A stretch of 64,000 nt of DNA from Spirosoma lacussanchae (lineage in GTDB: Bacteria > Bacteroidota > Bacteroidia > Cytophagales > Spirosomataceae), in contig NZ_SWJG01000001.1 in NCBI RefSeq assembly GCF_005870035.1, forward strand, positions 2,095,639-2,159,638. Reading direction: 5' to 3'. Both the position numbers and the translations under genes were made by a program. A model generated the notes under the pieces. The model had not been told where the DNA came from. It was given only the letters and a program-made list of their open reading frames with translations, and did no database searches. Positions 27,458 through 36,717 of this stretch are shown piece by piece. How positions within the stretch are numbered: the stretch's first letter is position 1; each line of letters begins with the position of its first letter.

Positions 27458-27521
27458 GACTCCTGTTAACAGCAGCAGGCCACTACCTTGGGGTAGTGGC
27501 CTGCTGCTGTTAACAGGAGTC
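27458..27521. terminator. 30-bp perfect hairpin between convergent genes
   Basis: Arms 27458-27487 and 27492-27521 are perfectly complementary over 30 bp with a 4-base loop (TTGG). It lies between the lipoprotein stop (27446) and the convergent gene's stop (27529), and probably terminates both. Neither flank has a T run, which is unusual. Confidence 0.75.
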
Positions 27522-27528
27522 GGGGCCG

Positions 27529-28185
27529 TCAATAAGGGAGTGCACATAGCTGATTGTACGCGACAACCATCTCACCAAACCGATCCCAGTCCCGGCGTGT
27601 TGCTAACGGGTAATTTTGGATGAACTCAGGACAGTACCCAAAAATAGCGTCATGAACCGCTTCCAAATTGTCGGGCCGGGCAATCAGAGGGGGCTGGCCG
27701 ATTTTCACGACAACACAGCTAAGATCCCGGCGGTGGCTGATGGTAAAGTTACCAAACGAATACTCGATGGTTCGCTTCCAGCCCGATACGTCGAAGTAAA
27801 GCGCCAGTGGACCGCCCGCTGGCGTTAGTCTTTCCAGTAACATAGGCCTGCCACCGCGCCGGGGATTCGGTACCCGCTCAAACACAATCGTTTTCCGGTC
27901 TCGCGGTATACCCCCCGTCACATAGGCGAAATCAGGAATCTGCTGAACCAGCGTACGGAGTTCGTCCCCGCTCATTTTTACTCTTTTGTCGCCGGCAAGC
28001 CGAATGACTATGCCCGTTGGAGAGTCATTGACGACTGACCCTACGCGAACCTGACCGGCCAGGGTATCGCCCTGATGGCTGACGACGTATCCATCGGCCC
28101 AACTCGTTATCGCACCCAGCGGATCATACTGGGCACTGCTTATATGGCTCCCTAGCAGAAGGAAACCGAAAACTATTTTTTTCAT
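27529..28185 (-). CDS. Exported hypothetical protein
   Basis: A 218-residue protein I do not recognise. The ATG at 28183-28185 gives a signal peptide (KKIVFGFLLLGSHISSAQ), so it should be periplasmic or surface-exposed. The body is mixed, with YVVSHQGDTLAGQVRVGS near residue 35, which resembles beta-strand segments in Bacteroidota exported proteins. Two cysteines are near the C-terminal half (SCVV and GYCPEF). Divergent from the Wzi-like gene, with 186 bp between their starts. Confidence 0.65.
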   Translation of the reverse strand: MKKIVFGFLLLGSHISSAQYDPLGAITSWADGYVVSHQGDTLAGQVRVGSVVNDSPTGIVIRLAGDKRVKMSGDELRTLVQQIPDFAYVTGGIPRDRKTIVFERVPNPRRGGRPMLLERLTPAGGPLALYFDVSGWKRTIEYSFGNFTISHRRDLSCVVVKIGQPPLIARPDNLEAVHDAIFGYCPEFIQNYPLATRRDWDRFGEMVVAYNQLCALPY

Positions 28186-28371
28186 GAGAAATAAGTTCAA
28201 CCAGCAGATGGTAGAGCAAAGCTACACGTGACTCGATGGCCCCTCAACCAGGGCAGTGATAATCAGTAGATAAATAAGGATGAACTGACAGAATCGGACC
28301 CTGAATCGGCGGTATCTACTTTTAATAAATATCTTGGTATAGTCTACGGGATAAGTTATTATTTTGTAGAT

Positions 28372-29850
28372 ATGAAACACTTGTACTACGTAAATATTAT
28401 CGTATTTCTGACAGGCTTGTCTGCATACGCCCAGCTTCCAGCCTCGCATGAGGGGTACGTGGAAGTCAGCGGTATGGCAGCGTCGAGCGTGCGAACGCCT
28501 TTTTGGCTTCGGGCCAACCAGTTTGGCACCGTACCGCTGTCGGCACCGGCGGGCACCGGGCGGGCCGGTATTCGCGGACGGATGCTGCTGACAGATACGA
28601 CGAAACAGAGGGCCCGAAAGCCCTGGACGGTGAGTTATGGGGCCGAACTGGTTGGGAATGCCGGTCGGGACAATCAACTATTGGCACCTGAGTACTTCGT
28701 GAGTCTGACCCACCGCCAGATTCAGCTAACCGCAGGTCGTCGGCGTGAGGTGATCGGATTGGTAGATACAACACTGTCTTCCGGCTCGTACGCATGGTCA
28801 GGAAATGCGTTGCCGCTGCCAAAAATCCAGTTCGGAACCCGGGGGTTTGCCCCGTTGGGTCGGCGGCAATGGCTGGCTATCAATGCGTTCATAGCCCACG
28901 GTTTATTTGCCAATACCGATTACATGCAACATTCATTTCTGCATCAGAAATCCATCATCTTGCGAGTTGGTAAACCGACATCGGCCGTACGGGTATATGG
29001 GGGCATAAATCACAGCGTCCAATGGGGTGGCCATTCTGATTATCTCGACTACCATTACGCGGTGAACGGTCAGTTGCCCGGTCAGTTGCGCGACTTTCCG
29101 AACGTACTTTTCGCCATTCGAATGGGCGGCTTAAACAACCCTCGGATTACTTCCTTCGACTATGTTAACCTGTATGGTAACCATGTCGGTAGCATCGACC
29201 TGGGCATGGAACTTAGGCTGGCCTCGGTTCAGCTGATGCTCTATCACCAGCACAGTTTCGACGACGCATCGGGTATGTTTTTCCAAAACGCTCCAGACGG
29301 TCTGAGCGGGTTGCGTATTCGCCCGCTGAAGCGTGGGGCGGCTAGCTTTCATATTGATGCGTTGCTGCTTGAATTTTTATCTACGCTACATCAGAGTGGT
29401 CCCAGTTTTTACCAGGCAAACACCCATACGAAGGGAGCGGATAACTATTTTAATAATGGACAGTATGCCGAGGGGTGGACGTATAACGACCGGGTAATTG
29501 GCACGCCGTTCATTACCCGCAAACAGGATCTCAGTCCAGCCAATCAGTCCAATACGAAGTGGACCATTAACAACAACCGCCTGCAGATGGCACACGTTGG
29601 TCTGAGCGCTACCCTGGCGCAACGTATAAGCTGTCTGGCCAAGGTGTCGTATAGCCAGAATCACGGTGTACCTGGTGAGCCGCTTCCTGGTACGCCTTCT
29701 CAGTGGTCGTCGCTGCTGCAGCTCCAAACCCCGGTATCCTGGATGGGAGGAATGACGCTGACCGCGGCTGTGGCTGCCGACGTAGGGGAGTTATATTCTA
29801 ATTCGATAGGCGGTTCGATAGGCCTCCGAAAAACGGTTTGGCGGAAGTAA
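28372..29850 (+). CDS. Capsule assembly Wzi-like outer-membrane protein
   Basis: A 492-residue outer-membrane barrel. Signal peptide to about residue 20 (ending SAYAQ), then long amphipathic strands. The pattern FWLRANQFGTVPLSAPAG, QIQLTAGRRREVIG, WSGNALPLPKIQFGTRGF and GGINHSVQWGG is typical of the Wzi-like capsule-assembly proteins of Bacteroidota, which bind capsular polysaccharide at the surface in E. coli. No capsule genes are in this window, so a stand-alone surface-glycan role is inferred. It ends before the small minus-strand protein at 30140. Confidence 0.8.
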   Translation: MKHLYYVNIIVFLTGLSAYAQLPASHEGYVEVSGMAASSVRTPFWLRANQFGTVPLSAPAGTGRAGIRGRMLLTDTTKQRARKPWTVSYGAELVGNAGRDNQLLAPEYFVSLTHRQIQLTAGRRREVIGLVDTTLSSGSYAWSGNALPLPKIQFGTRGFAPLGRRQWLAINAFIAHGLFANTDYMQHSFLHQKSIILRVGKPTSAVRVYGGINHSVQWGGHSDYLDYHYAVNGQLPGQLRDFPNVLFAIRMGGLNNPRITSFDYVNLYGNHVGSIDLGMELRLASVQLMLYHQHSFDDASGMFFQNAPDGLSGLRIRPLKRGAASFHIDALLLEFLSTLHQSGPSFYQANTHTKGADNYFNNGQYAEGWTYNDRVIGTPFITRKQDLSPANQSNTKWTINNNRLQMAHVGLSATLAQRISCLAKVSYSQNHGVPGEPLPGTPSQWSSLLQLQTPVSWMGGMTLTAAVAADVGELYSNSIGGSIGLRKTVWRK

Positions 29851-29882
29851 AGCCGCAGCCTGCCGGCAACTGCTGAATGGAA

Positions 29883-30140
29883 TCAGTCAGACTGAATCTG
29901 AACCCCCTGTTGGCGGGCGGCCTGTTTAATACGGTCCTTGATAATCTGCACGTCGTCGGCATCGTACCTGGCCGCATTGTCTTTGTGGTTGATGTAAGAC
30001 CAGGCAGCCCGAACGTGATCGGGAGTGTCGATGGGGTATTTCTTGTTGACCGGATCGGCAAACGGTACATCCCCGTATTTGTGCTCGCCTTCTGACGGAC
30101 GAACATCATCACGACGCTCAATGTCAGGGTTCTTTTTCAT
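29883..30140 (-). CDS. Small conserved protein, DUF6582-like
   Basis: An 85-residue soluble protein with KYPIDTPDHVRAAWSYINHK followed by ADDVQIIKDRIKQAAR. That pattern is a small conserved domain seen in stress-related and phage-linked proteins of many bacteria (DUF6582 by memory). The N-terminus is acidic and rich in Asp, Glu, Arg and Lys. It is probably cytoplasmic and may be induced by stress, but its function is unknown. The 24-bp gap to the HMA-like gene on the same strand suggests a small operon. Confidence 0.7.
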   Translation of the reverse strand: MKKNPDIERRDDVRPSEGEHKYGDVPFADPVNKKYPIDTPDHVRAAWSYINHKDNAARYDADDVQIIKDRIKQAARQQGVQIQSD

Positions 30141-30164
30141 GTCGTTGTTTGTTTTGGGTAAAAG

Positions 30165-30377
30165 TTATACAGATTCAGCCTGATAACCAGCTTGCTCAAC
30201 AGCGTCAACAACGGTTTGGCTCACGCGGTTGTCGACCGTCTGAACGGTTAGCAAGTGATCCGGATGCTCCACGTCGAGAGCAAACCCATCGAGCGGTTCA
30301 ATGGCGTTCAGGAACGGCGTAACGGCGGCTACCCCCTCGTGATCGCTGATGTTGGTTTTGAAGGTGAGTGTTTTCAT
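30165..30377 (-). CDS. HMA-like small protein without CxxC
   Basis: A 70-residue protein starting MKTLTFKTNISDHEGVAAV. Its length, strand pattern and C-terminal VVDAVEQAGYQAE strongly resemble heavy-metal-associated (HMA) domains, but the CxxC that binds copper or other soft metals is replaced: the usual NIKCxGCVAAV is here NISDHEGVAAV. It has no Cys at all, so it cannot bind metal in the usual way. It may be a decayed or repurposed HMA fold. The start is the ATG at 30375-30377. Co-directional with the DUF6582-like gene. Confidence 0.6.
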   Translation of the reverse strand: MKTLTFKTNISDHEGVAAVTPFLNAIEPLDGFALDVEHPDHLLTVQTVDNRVSQTVVDAVEQAGYQAESV

Positions 30378-30747
30378 CGCAATCAATTCGTGTGGTTATA
30401 TTCCAGATAAACGGGTCTATATTGGGTTGGTTTGATAATGCGATAGAACGGGGAATCACTAACTGGAAAGATCTGCTGGTCAGTGAGCGTACCGATGCGG
30501 TTTATGTTTTTTTGATATATAGGCTTTAGATACTATACTAGCAGAGTGAATGTCGGCAAGCGGAGCTGGACATTGAATGAGGCATTCCCGTATAAACGCG
30601 CCCGTTACCAGTTGGTTTGCGGCCCAGCCGTATGTATCGGAAACGGATTGAATGAGTCAGAAGAGGAGTACAGACAGGTCCCGGGAAGAAACGGTGAGCG
30701 CTGCTCGGGGCGCAGAAAGGCGGAGGTACCCTACTGAAAACGCCAAA
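30378..30747. other. Gene-poor gap before tRNA-Met
   Basis: About 370 bp with no supportable gene. It should hold the promoter of the small HMA-like/DUF6582-like operon. Open frames here are short and resemble no family. Confidence 0.45.
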
Positions 30748-30765
30748 ACCCGCTGCTGGGCGGGT
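30748..30765 (-). terminator. Terminator of tRNA-Met
   Basis: A 6-bp stem (30748-30753 with 30760-30765, six-base loop) is followed on the minus strand by TTTT, 18 bp after the tRNA 3' end. Confidence 0.5.
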
Positions 30766-30782
30766 CTGGAGCAAAATACAGG

Positions 30783-30856
30783 TAGCGGGGAGCAGGATCG
30801 AACTGCCGACCTTAGGGTTATGAATCCTACGCTCTAACCATCTGAGCTACCCCGCC
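30783..30856 (-). tRNA. tRNA-Met (CAT), elongator type
   Basis: The minus strand folds as a full cloverleaf: acceptor GGCGGGG with CCCCGCT (a G-T first pair), D arm GCTC/GAGC, anticodon stem TAGGA/CCCTA with loop TTCATAA, five-base variable loop, and T arm GGCAG/CTGCT with loop TTCGATC. The anticodon is CAT. A paired first position argues against initiator tRNA, and the body fits elongator Met; tRNA-Ile(CAT) is less likely. The CCA end is not encoded. It is 74 nt long. Confidence 0.88.
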
Positions 30857-30908
30857 GTCTTGATGCCACAAAAGTAGGGAAAAAATCAGCGTTCCCCAAA
30901 AGTGCGCG

Positions 30909-30940
30909 TTGACTTTCGCAAAAAATTTCGTTTACCTTTG
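30909..30940 (+). promoter_or_regulatory. Strong Bacteroidota-type promoter
   Basis: TTG at 30909-30911 and TACCTTTG at 30933-30940 fit the -33/-7 consensus exactly, with 21 bp between. The START-like gene begins 29 bp later. Confidence 0.6.
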
Positions 30941-30969
30941 CCGGGGTCCCCCCTTGATCATTACCAACT

Positions 30970-31362
30970 ATGGAGAAATTAAAATTTGTTGCGGAATACG
31001 AACTCCGGGCGTCTCCCAAAATGCTGTTCCCCTATATCAGCACGGCTTCCGGGCTGTCGCAGTGGTTTGCCAGTAAAGTAAACACCCTGCCCGAACAGCG
31101 CTTCGATTTTCAGTGGGATAACGAAAGCCACATTGCCCGGCAGGTATCCATGCGCCAGAACAAGGGGGTGCGATTTGAATTTCTCGACACGGCCGAAAAT
31201 GGATCCGATAATAACTACGTCGATTTTCGTGTCGACCAGTCTGAGCTGACTCAATCTACGTTTCTGCGTGTTACAGACTACTCCAGCACGACCGACGAAG
31301 ACGAACTGAAAGATCTCTGGGATGGTTTAATGGATAAGCTCAAAGAGATTGTCGGTAGTTAA
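30970..31362 (+). CDS. START-like domain protein
   Basis: A 130-residue cytoplasmic protein of the SRPBCC/START-like superfamily (AHSA1-type helix-grip fold) that should bind a hydrophobic ligand in a deep pocket. Seen: KFVAEYELRASPKMLFPYIS, SGLSQWFASKV (typical of this family), a basic strand RQVSMRQNKGVRFEFLD, and a C-terminal helix ELKDLWDGLMDKLKEIVG. It has its own strong promoter. An 88-bp gap separates it from the lptF-like gene, so co-transcription is possible. Confidence 0.85.
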   Translation: MEKLKFVAEYELRASPKMLFPYISTASGLSQWFASKVNTLPEQRFDFQWDNESHIARQVSMRQNKGVRFEFLDTAENGSDNNYVDFRVDQSELTQSTFLRVTDYSSTTDEDELKDLWDGLMDKLKEIVGS

Positions 31363-31450
31363 AAATGCTTAATGGATAATGAATATGGTGTAGTTGCTCG
31401 TTGGATATATACCGACTTCTCACACCTTCTCTTATGCATTATTCATTCGA

Positions 31451-32956
31451 ATGAAAAAGATAGATAAATTGGTACTCGGCTCTTTCTGGGGGCCATTCTT
31501 CCTGACTCTCGGCGTCGTCATCTTTATATTCCTGATGCGACTGCTGATGTTCTACATCGACGAATTCGTTTCCAAAGACCTTGACATGGCCACGTTTGGC
31601 CGGTTACTGTTCTACTTTGCCCTACTGACCGTTCCGACCGCCCTGCCGCTGGCCGTGTTGCTATCTTCCCTGATGACCTTCGGCAACCTGGGCGAGTTTT
31701 TCGAGCTGACCGCGCTCAAAAGTGCGGGCATTTCGCTCACCCGGGCCATGCGGCCCCTGCTGATCGTGGCCATCTTCATCAGTGTGTTTTCGTTCTGGTT
31801 CAACAATGTGGTTTCGCCCTGGGCTAACCTGAAGGGGTATAGTCTACTCTATGATATAAAAACGGCCAAAGCAACGCTGAACCTGAAGGAGGGTATTTTT
31901 TACAACGACCTGCCCGGCTACAGTATTAAAGTTGATAAGAAAATCAAAGCCGGTAAAGAGAGTACAACGGGTGATCTGCTCAAAGGCCTCGTGATTTACA
32001 AACAGGCTACAAACGGTATGGAGACCGGCAATCGGGAGATCATTCTGGCCGATTCCGGTCGTATGTATACCGACAAAGACCGGACCTATCTCGTTTTCGA
32101 ACTTTTCAATGGTAACGACTATCAGGAGTATACCGACAACAATACGGTAAGCTACGCCAGCGACGGAACCAGCAAAGGGGCTCAGTTTGTCAGAAATGGG
32201 TTTAAAAACTACCGGCTCGTGATCAGCCTGGAATCGTTTGGCATCAAGCGTACGGACGAAAACCAGTTCGAATATCATGAGTACATGAAAAACCTGAGCG
32301 AACTGGCCAGTCTGACTGACTCGCTCCGGAAAGACTATAAGAACACGAGCTTGAGCGTGGCCAGTACATCCCGTCAGTATTATAGCTATCAATTCAAAGC
32401 CGACGAAGCCGCCAAATTTCAAAAGGCGAAAGACGGTAAATGGGTCGACTCGCTGCTCAGAAAGCAGGATGCTACCCGGCCCGATTTTGCCCAGACAGCG
32501 CTCAGCCAGGCCCAGAACGTTCTGAACTATGCGACATCGAACGTGTCATACCTGGCCGAAAAAGAGAAGAGCGTCTGGAAATACCAGCTCGAAAGCCACC
32601 ATAAGTTTACCCAGGCAATCTCTATCTTCGTTATGTTCCTGATTGGGGCATCTATGGGGGCCATCATCAAAAAAGGGGGCTTTGGATTGCCGGTACTGAT
32701 CGCTATCGTCTTTTTTATCTTCCTGTACGTATTGACCATTGCGGGCGATAAATACGCGAAAGACGGATTAATATGGGTACCGATTGGCGCGTGGCTGGCT
32801 AACCTGGTTTTGTTTCCGATTGGGTTATTTCTAATGCAACGCGCTCGCCATGATTCGCGTCTATTCGATAAAGATGTATACACCATAGCCTGGGAGCGAC
32901 TAAAACGGAAATGGGCCGACCGACGCCAGCAGGCCGTTACCGAAAGCATGTCGTAA
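31451..32956 (+). CDS. LptF/LptG-family LPS export permease
   Basis: A 501-residue inner-membrane protein of the YjgP/YjgQ family that extracts lipopolysaccharide and passes it to the periplasmic bridge, powered by LptB. The ATG at 31451 gives [17 protein letters not shown], which matches the family; three spans lie in the first 120 residues, then a large beta-rich periplasmic domain, and three spans at the C-terminus ([20 protein letters not shown]). The conserved [19 protein letters not shown] and [15 protein letters not shown] lie in the N-terminal spans. No second LptF/G gene is seen here. Confidence 0.9.
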   Translation: MKKIDKLVLGSFWGPFFLTLGVVIFIFLMRLLMFYIDEFVSKDLDMATFGRLLFYFALLTVPTALPLAVLLSSLMTFGNLGEFFELTALKSAGISLTRAMRPLLIVAIFISVFSFWFNNVVSPWANLKGYSLLYDIKTAKATLNLKEGIFYNDLPGYSIKVDKKIKAGKESTTGDLLKGLVIYKQATNGMETGNREIILADSGRMYTDKDRTYLVFELFNGNDYQEYTDNNTVSYASDGTSKGAQFVRNGFKNYRLVISLESFGIKRTDENQFEYHEYMKNLSELASLTDSLRKDYKNTSLSVASTSRQYYSYQFKADEAAKFQKAKDGKWVDSLLRKQDATRPDFAQTALSQAQNVLNYATSNVSYLAEKEKSVWKYQLESHHKFTQAISIFVMFLIGASMGAIIKKGGFGLPVLIAIVFFIFLYVLTIAGDKYAKDGLIWVPIGAWLANLVLFPIGLFLMQRARHDSRLFDKDVYTIAWERLKRKWADRRQQAVTESMS

Positions 32957-33028
32957 AGCGGGGTCTGTTTTTGTGACAATTCACAACATTTCTGGTCATA
33001 ATTTACAGAGGGCTTCCCGTTCTTTTCC

Positions 33029-33036
33029 TATCTTTG
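33029..33036 (+). promoter_or_regulatory. Candidate -7 element for rpsO
   Basis: TATCTTTG matches TAnnTTTG and lies 41 bp before the rpsO start. Confidence 0.42.
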
Positions 33037-33077
33037 CACCCAAATTCATTTTTTCAATTATAATTAGCTGTCTGAAG

Positions 33078-33353
33078 ATGTATTTAACGACCGAAAAGAA
33101 ACAGGAGATTTTCTCCACCTCGGGCTTTGCCAAAAGTGCAACGGACACCGGGTCGGCCGAATCCCAGATCGCGCTGTTTACGTACCGGATCAGTCATTTG
33201 ACCGAGCACCTGAAAGTTCACAAGCACGATTACGGCACCCAACTGGGTCTTTTGAAATTAGTAGGTAAACGCCGGCGTCTGCTGAACTACCTGATGAAAA
33301 AAGACATCACCCGTTACCGGGCTATTCTGGCCGCTCTGGGTCTCCGGAAATAA
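33078..33353 (+). CDS. rpsO: 30S ribosomal protein S15
   Basis: The 91-residue S15 that binds 16S rRNA and helps to assemble the platform. Family words [40 protein letters not shown] and [13 protein letters not shown] are diagnostic. The ATG is at 33078; an open frame extends 35 codons upstream but is not coding. It is followed by a terminator and then pnp, the usual rpsO-pnp order. Confidence 0.97.
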   Translation: MYLTTEKKQEIFSTSGFAKSATDTGSAESQIALFTYRISHLTEHLKVHKHDYGTQLGLLKLVGKRRRLLNYLMKKDITRYRAILAALGLRK

Positions 33354-33370
33354 TTCAAGGCCACTGATGA

Positions 33371-33420
33371 AGGGAATCTGCTCAACAACCAAGTCCGGTC
33401 GAGTAGATTCCCTCATTTTT
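33371..33420 (+). terminator. rpsO terminator
   Basis: Arms 33371-33383 and 33401-33413 pair over 13 bp with one G-T pair, followed by a T-rich run. It separates rpsO from pnp. Confidence 0.75.
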
Positions 33421-33506
33421 GTTGTTTACTTACTGATGCGATGATTGCTGCGGTGAGAAGTTTGTTGTCTGTAAAGCTGTAAGAGGGCGTATTCAAAATC
33501 TGTTGT

Positions 33507-35633
33507 ATGTTTCAAATCACCACGCAATCCGTTGCGCTGCCCGACGGGCGGGAAATCACCATCGAAACCGGTAAACTGGCCCGACAGGCCGACGGCGCGG
33601 TGGTTGTACGACTAGGCGACACCATGCTGTTAGCCACGGTCGTATCCAGTAAAGATGCTAAAGAAGGCGTTGACTTTCTGCCTTTATCCGTTGACTATCA
33701 AGAGAAGTTTGCGTCGGCTGGTCGGATTCCGGGAAGCTTCCAGCGCCGGGAAGGCCGCCTGGGCGATCATGAAATCCTGATCAGCCGGTTGGTTGACCGG
33801 GCGTTGCGTCCTATCTTCCCTGAAGATTACCACGCCGATACCCAGGTGATGATTACCCTGATCTCGGCCGATCCAGAGGTTCAACCCGATGCCCTGGCGG
33901 CTCTGGCCGCTTCGTCGGCGCTGGCGGTATCCGACATCCCCTTTAACGGTCCGATCTCCGAAGTACGCGTTGCCAAAATCGATGGCGAGTACCGGATTAA
34001 TCCTAAAACGGCCGATCTGTCGCGGGCAACCATCGATCTGATCGTGGCCGCAACGGCAAAAGACATCTGCATGGTAGAAGGCGAAATGAGCGAATGCTCA
34101 GAAGCCGAAGTGGTCGAAGCGCTGAAAGCGGCCCACGAAGCCATCAAAGTTCAATGCCAGGCACAGCTCGAGCTGCAGACCAAAGTTGGCAAGACCGAAA
34201 AACGGCAGTACAGCCACGAAACCCACGACGAAGAACTCCGCGCGGCCGTTCGGGCGTATTGCTACGACAAAATATACGAAGTAGCCCGCCGTCAGAATCC
34301 CAATAAAAAGGGACGGAGCGAAGGGTTTCGCGACGTTCGTGACGAGTATCTGGCAACCTTCCCCGAAGGCAGCGAGGTAAACGTTTCGCTGGTGAAAACC
34401 TATTTCAGCGATCTGGTCTGGGAAGCTTCACGTCGGCTAGTGCTCGACGAGCGCACCCGTCTGGATGGTCGCCGTCTCGACGAAATCCGGGCTATCTCTG
34501 CGGAAGCTGGTTACCTGCCCGGGCCACACGGTTCGGCGCTGTTTACCCGCGGAGAAACTCAATCGCTGACTACGGTAACGCTCGGTACCAAAGTAGACGA
34601 GCAGATCGTTGATCAGGCGATGTACCAGGGCTACAGCAAATTCCTGCTTCACTATAACTTTCCGGGCTTCTCGACCGGTGAGGTAAAACCCAACCGGGGC
34701 GCCGGGCGCCGGGAAATCGGTCATGGTAATCTGGCCCACCGCTCGCTGAAAAAAGTGCTGCCACCCGAAGCGGATAACCCGTATACGATCCGAATTGTAT
34801 CAGATATTCTGGAATCGAACGGGTCGTCATCCATGGCAACCGTTTGCGCGGGTACCATGGCGCTGATGGATGCTGGCATCAAGATCAAAGCACCCGTCGC
34901 TGGTATTGCCATGGGGCTGATCTCGGACGGTGAGAAATACGCCGTGTTGTCCGACATTCTGGGTGATGAAGATCACCTTGGGGATATGGACTTTAAAGTG
35001 ACAGGTACCGAGAAAGGCATCGTTGCCTGCCAGATGGACCTTAAGGTGGATGGTCTTTCGTACGAAGTGCTGGCTCAGGCTCTGGAGCAAGCCCGTGCTG
35101 GCCGTCTGCATATCCTGGGCGAAATGAAGAAAGGCATTACCGAAGTCCGGGCCGATCTGAAACCACACGCGCCACGGGCCGTAGTGATTAAGATTGAAAC
35201 GAATCAGATTGGTGCTGTTATCGGACCAGGCGGTAAGGTCGTTCAGGATATCCAGAAAGATTCGGGTGCTGTGGTGAACATCGACGAGCACGACAACGCT
35301 GGTTGGGTGAGCATCTTTGCTACCAACAAAGAAAGTATGGACCGGGCTGTTTCACGGGTTAAAGGCATTGTAGCCGTACCGGAAGTAGGCGAAACGTATG
35401 TCGGTAAAGTAAAAACCATCCAGCCCTTCGGCGCCTTCGTTGAGTTTATGCCTGGCAAGGATGGATTATTGCACATTTCTGAGATCAAGTGGGAGCGTCT
35501 GGAAACGATGGACGGTGTACTGCAGGTCGGTGAAGAAGTGACGGTAAAACTGATTGACGTAGATAAAAAGACCGGAAAATATCGTCTGTCGCGTAAAGTT
35601 CTGCTGCCCAAGCCGGAGAACAAAAACGCGTAA
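33507..35633 (+). CDS. pnp: Polynucleotide phosphorylase
   Basis: A 708-residue exoribonuclease that degrades RNA 3'-5' using phosphate. Two RNase PH domains are seen: the first carries [16 protein letters not shown] and [13 protein letters not shown], the second [14 protein letters not shown] and [21 protein letters not shown] domain ([15 protein letters not shown]) and an S1 domain ([19 protein letters not shown]) close the protein. Length and domain order match the family. It comes between rpsO and rpoD. Confidence 0.97.
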   Translation: MFQITTQSVALPDGREITIETGKLARQADGAVVVRLGDTMLLATVVSSKDAKEGVDFLPLSVDYQEKFASAGRIPGSFQRREGRLGDHEILISRLVDRALRPIFPEDYHADTQVMITLISADPEVQPDALAALAASSALAVSDIPFNGPISEVRVAKIDGEYRINPKTADLSRATIDLIVAATAKDICMVEGEMSECSEAEVVEALKAAHEAIKVQCQAQLELQTKVGKTEKRQYSHETHDEELRAAVRAYCYDKIYEVARRQNPNKKGRSEGFRDVRDEYLATFPEGSEVNVSLVKTYFSDLVWEASRRLVLDERTRLDGRRLDEIRAISAEAGYLPGPHGSALFTRGETQSLTTVTLGTKVDEQIVDQAMYQGYSKFLLHYNFPGFSTGEVKPNRGAGRREIGHGNLAHRSLKKVLPPEADNPYTIRIVSDILESNGSSSMATVCAGTMALMDAGIKIKAPVAGIAMGLISDGEKYAVLSDILGDEDHLGDMDFKVTGTEKGIVACQMDLKVDGLSYEVLAQALEQARAGRLHILGEMKKGITEVRADLKPHAPRAVVIKIETNQIGAVIGPGGKVVQDIQKDSGAVVNIDEHDNAGWVSIFATNKESMDRAVSRVKGIVAVPEVGETYVGKVKTIQPFGAFVEFMPGKDGLLHISEIKWERLETMDGVLQVGEEVTVKLIDVDKKTGKYRLSRKVLLPKPENKNA

Positions 35634-35666
35634 GCCTTTGTTACTTTTTTGTGTAATGCAGCGTCG

Positions 35667-35674
35667 TACGTTTG
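35667..35674 (+). promoter_or_regulatory. Candidate -7 element for rpoD
   Basis: TACGTTTG matches TAnnTTTG exactly, 33 bp before the rpoD start. The nearest upstream TTG (35649-35651) is closer than usual. Confidence 0.4.
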
Positions 35675-35707
35675 CGTTATACAGTCACCCCACCCGGGCA
35701 ACGTATC

Positions 35708-36571
35708 ATGAGACAGCTAAAAATTTCAAAACAGATTACCAACCGCGAGAGCCAGTCGTTAGACAAGTACTTGCAGGAAATTGGTAAGGTAGACCTGCTT
35801 ACACCCGACGAGGAGGTAACGCTGGCCCAGAAGATTCGCGAGGGAGACCAACTTTCGCTCGAACGACTGACGAAAGCCAACCTACGCTTTGTGGTGTCGG
35901 TGGCTAAGCAATATCAGAACCAGGGACTTTCGCTGGGCGATCTGATTAACGAAGGTAATTTAGGACTTATCAAAGCTGCCCAGCGTTTCGACGAAACACG
36001 AGGGTTCAAGTTTATCTCTTACGCAGTTTGGTGGATCCGTCAGTCTATTCTACAGGCGCTGGCCGAACAGTCCCGGATTGTCCGGTTGCCGCTGAACCGG
36101 GTTGGTTCGCTGAACAAAATCTCAAAGACCTTCTCCGATCTTGAACAGAAGTTCGAGCGCGAACCGTCGCCCGAAGAGCTGGCGGCCGTACTTGAGATAT
36201 CGGCTGCCGAAGTAGTTGATACGCTCAAGATATCGGGTCGTCATGTATCGATGGATGCGCCGTTTGTACAGGGAGAAGAGAACAGCCTGCTCGACGTACT
36301 TGAGAACGATGGCGAAGACAAGCCTGATTCAGGTCTGATCAACGATTCGCTCCGAAAAGAAGTGCAACGGGCTCTTTCGACATTGACCCAGCGCGAAGCG
36401 GATGTAATTACACTCTACTTCGGACTCAATGGTGAGCATGCCATGACGCTCGAAGAAATAGGCGAGAAGTTCAACCTGACCCGGGAGCGGGTTCGTCAGA
36501 TTAAAGAGAAAGCGATTCGCCGGTTACGTCATACATCGCGTTCAAAGGCGCTGAAAACGTACCTTGGCTAG
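35708..36571 (+). CDS. rpoD: Primary sigma factor RpoD/SigA, short Bacteroidota form
   Basis: A 287-residue sigma-70. Region 1.2 is [20 protein letters not shown], region 2 [17 protein letters not shown] and [17 protein letters not shown], and region 4 [20 protein letters not shown]. Region 1.1 and the non-conserved insert are absent, as in other primary sigma factors of this phylum, which read TAnnTTTG promoters. The ATG at 35708 gives [19 protein letters not shown], the usual N-terminus. It ends before paired hairpins that separate it from the convergent HU/SPOR gene. Confidence 0.95.
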   Translation: MRQLKISKQITNRESQSLDKYLQEIGKVDLLTPDEEVTLAQKIREGDQLSLERLTKANLRFVVSVAKQYQNQGLSLGDLINEGNLGLIKAAQRFDETRGFKFISYAVWWIRQSILQALAEQSRIVRLPLNRVGSLNKISKTFSDLEQKFEREPSPEELAAVLEISAAEVVDTLKISGRHVSMDAPFVQGEENSLLDVLENDGEDKPDSGLINDSLRKEVQRALSTLTQREADVITLYFGLNGEHAMTLEEIGEKFNLTRERVRQIKEKAIRRLRHTSRSKALKTYLG

Positions 36572-36588
36572 TTACGAGTTAATGTAAC

Positions 36589-36633
36589 AAAAACAGCAAT
36601 GCCTTCGTCCAGGACGAAGGCATTGCTGTTTTT
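36589..36633 (+). terminator. rpoD terminator, long hairpin
   Basis: Arms 36589-36610 and 36612-36633 are perfectly complementary (22 nt each, about 20 bp once a turn is allowed) and end in a T run. Confidence 0.85.
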
Positions 36634-36657
36634 ACTGAAGATCGATTAGAGTTTCCC

Positions 36658-36703
36658 CCAACAAAAAGAGAGAAATTCCAGCGAATTTCTCTCTTTTTGT
36701 TGG
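36658..36703 (-). terminator. Terminator of the HU/SPOR gene
   Basis: Arms 36658-36677 and 36684-36703 pair perfectly over 20 bp with a six-base loop. It stands 14 bp after the minus-strand stop; each strand shows a T run within the outer stem. Confidence 0.8.
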
Positions 36704-36717
36704 AGGGATATATACTG

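Noticed and set aside
30546-30837. Plus-strand frames across the tRNA region as genes
   Set aside because: They run through the tRNA gene or its terminator on the opposite strand and have no protein-like composition.
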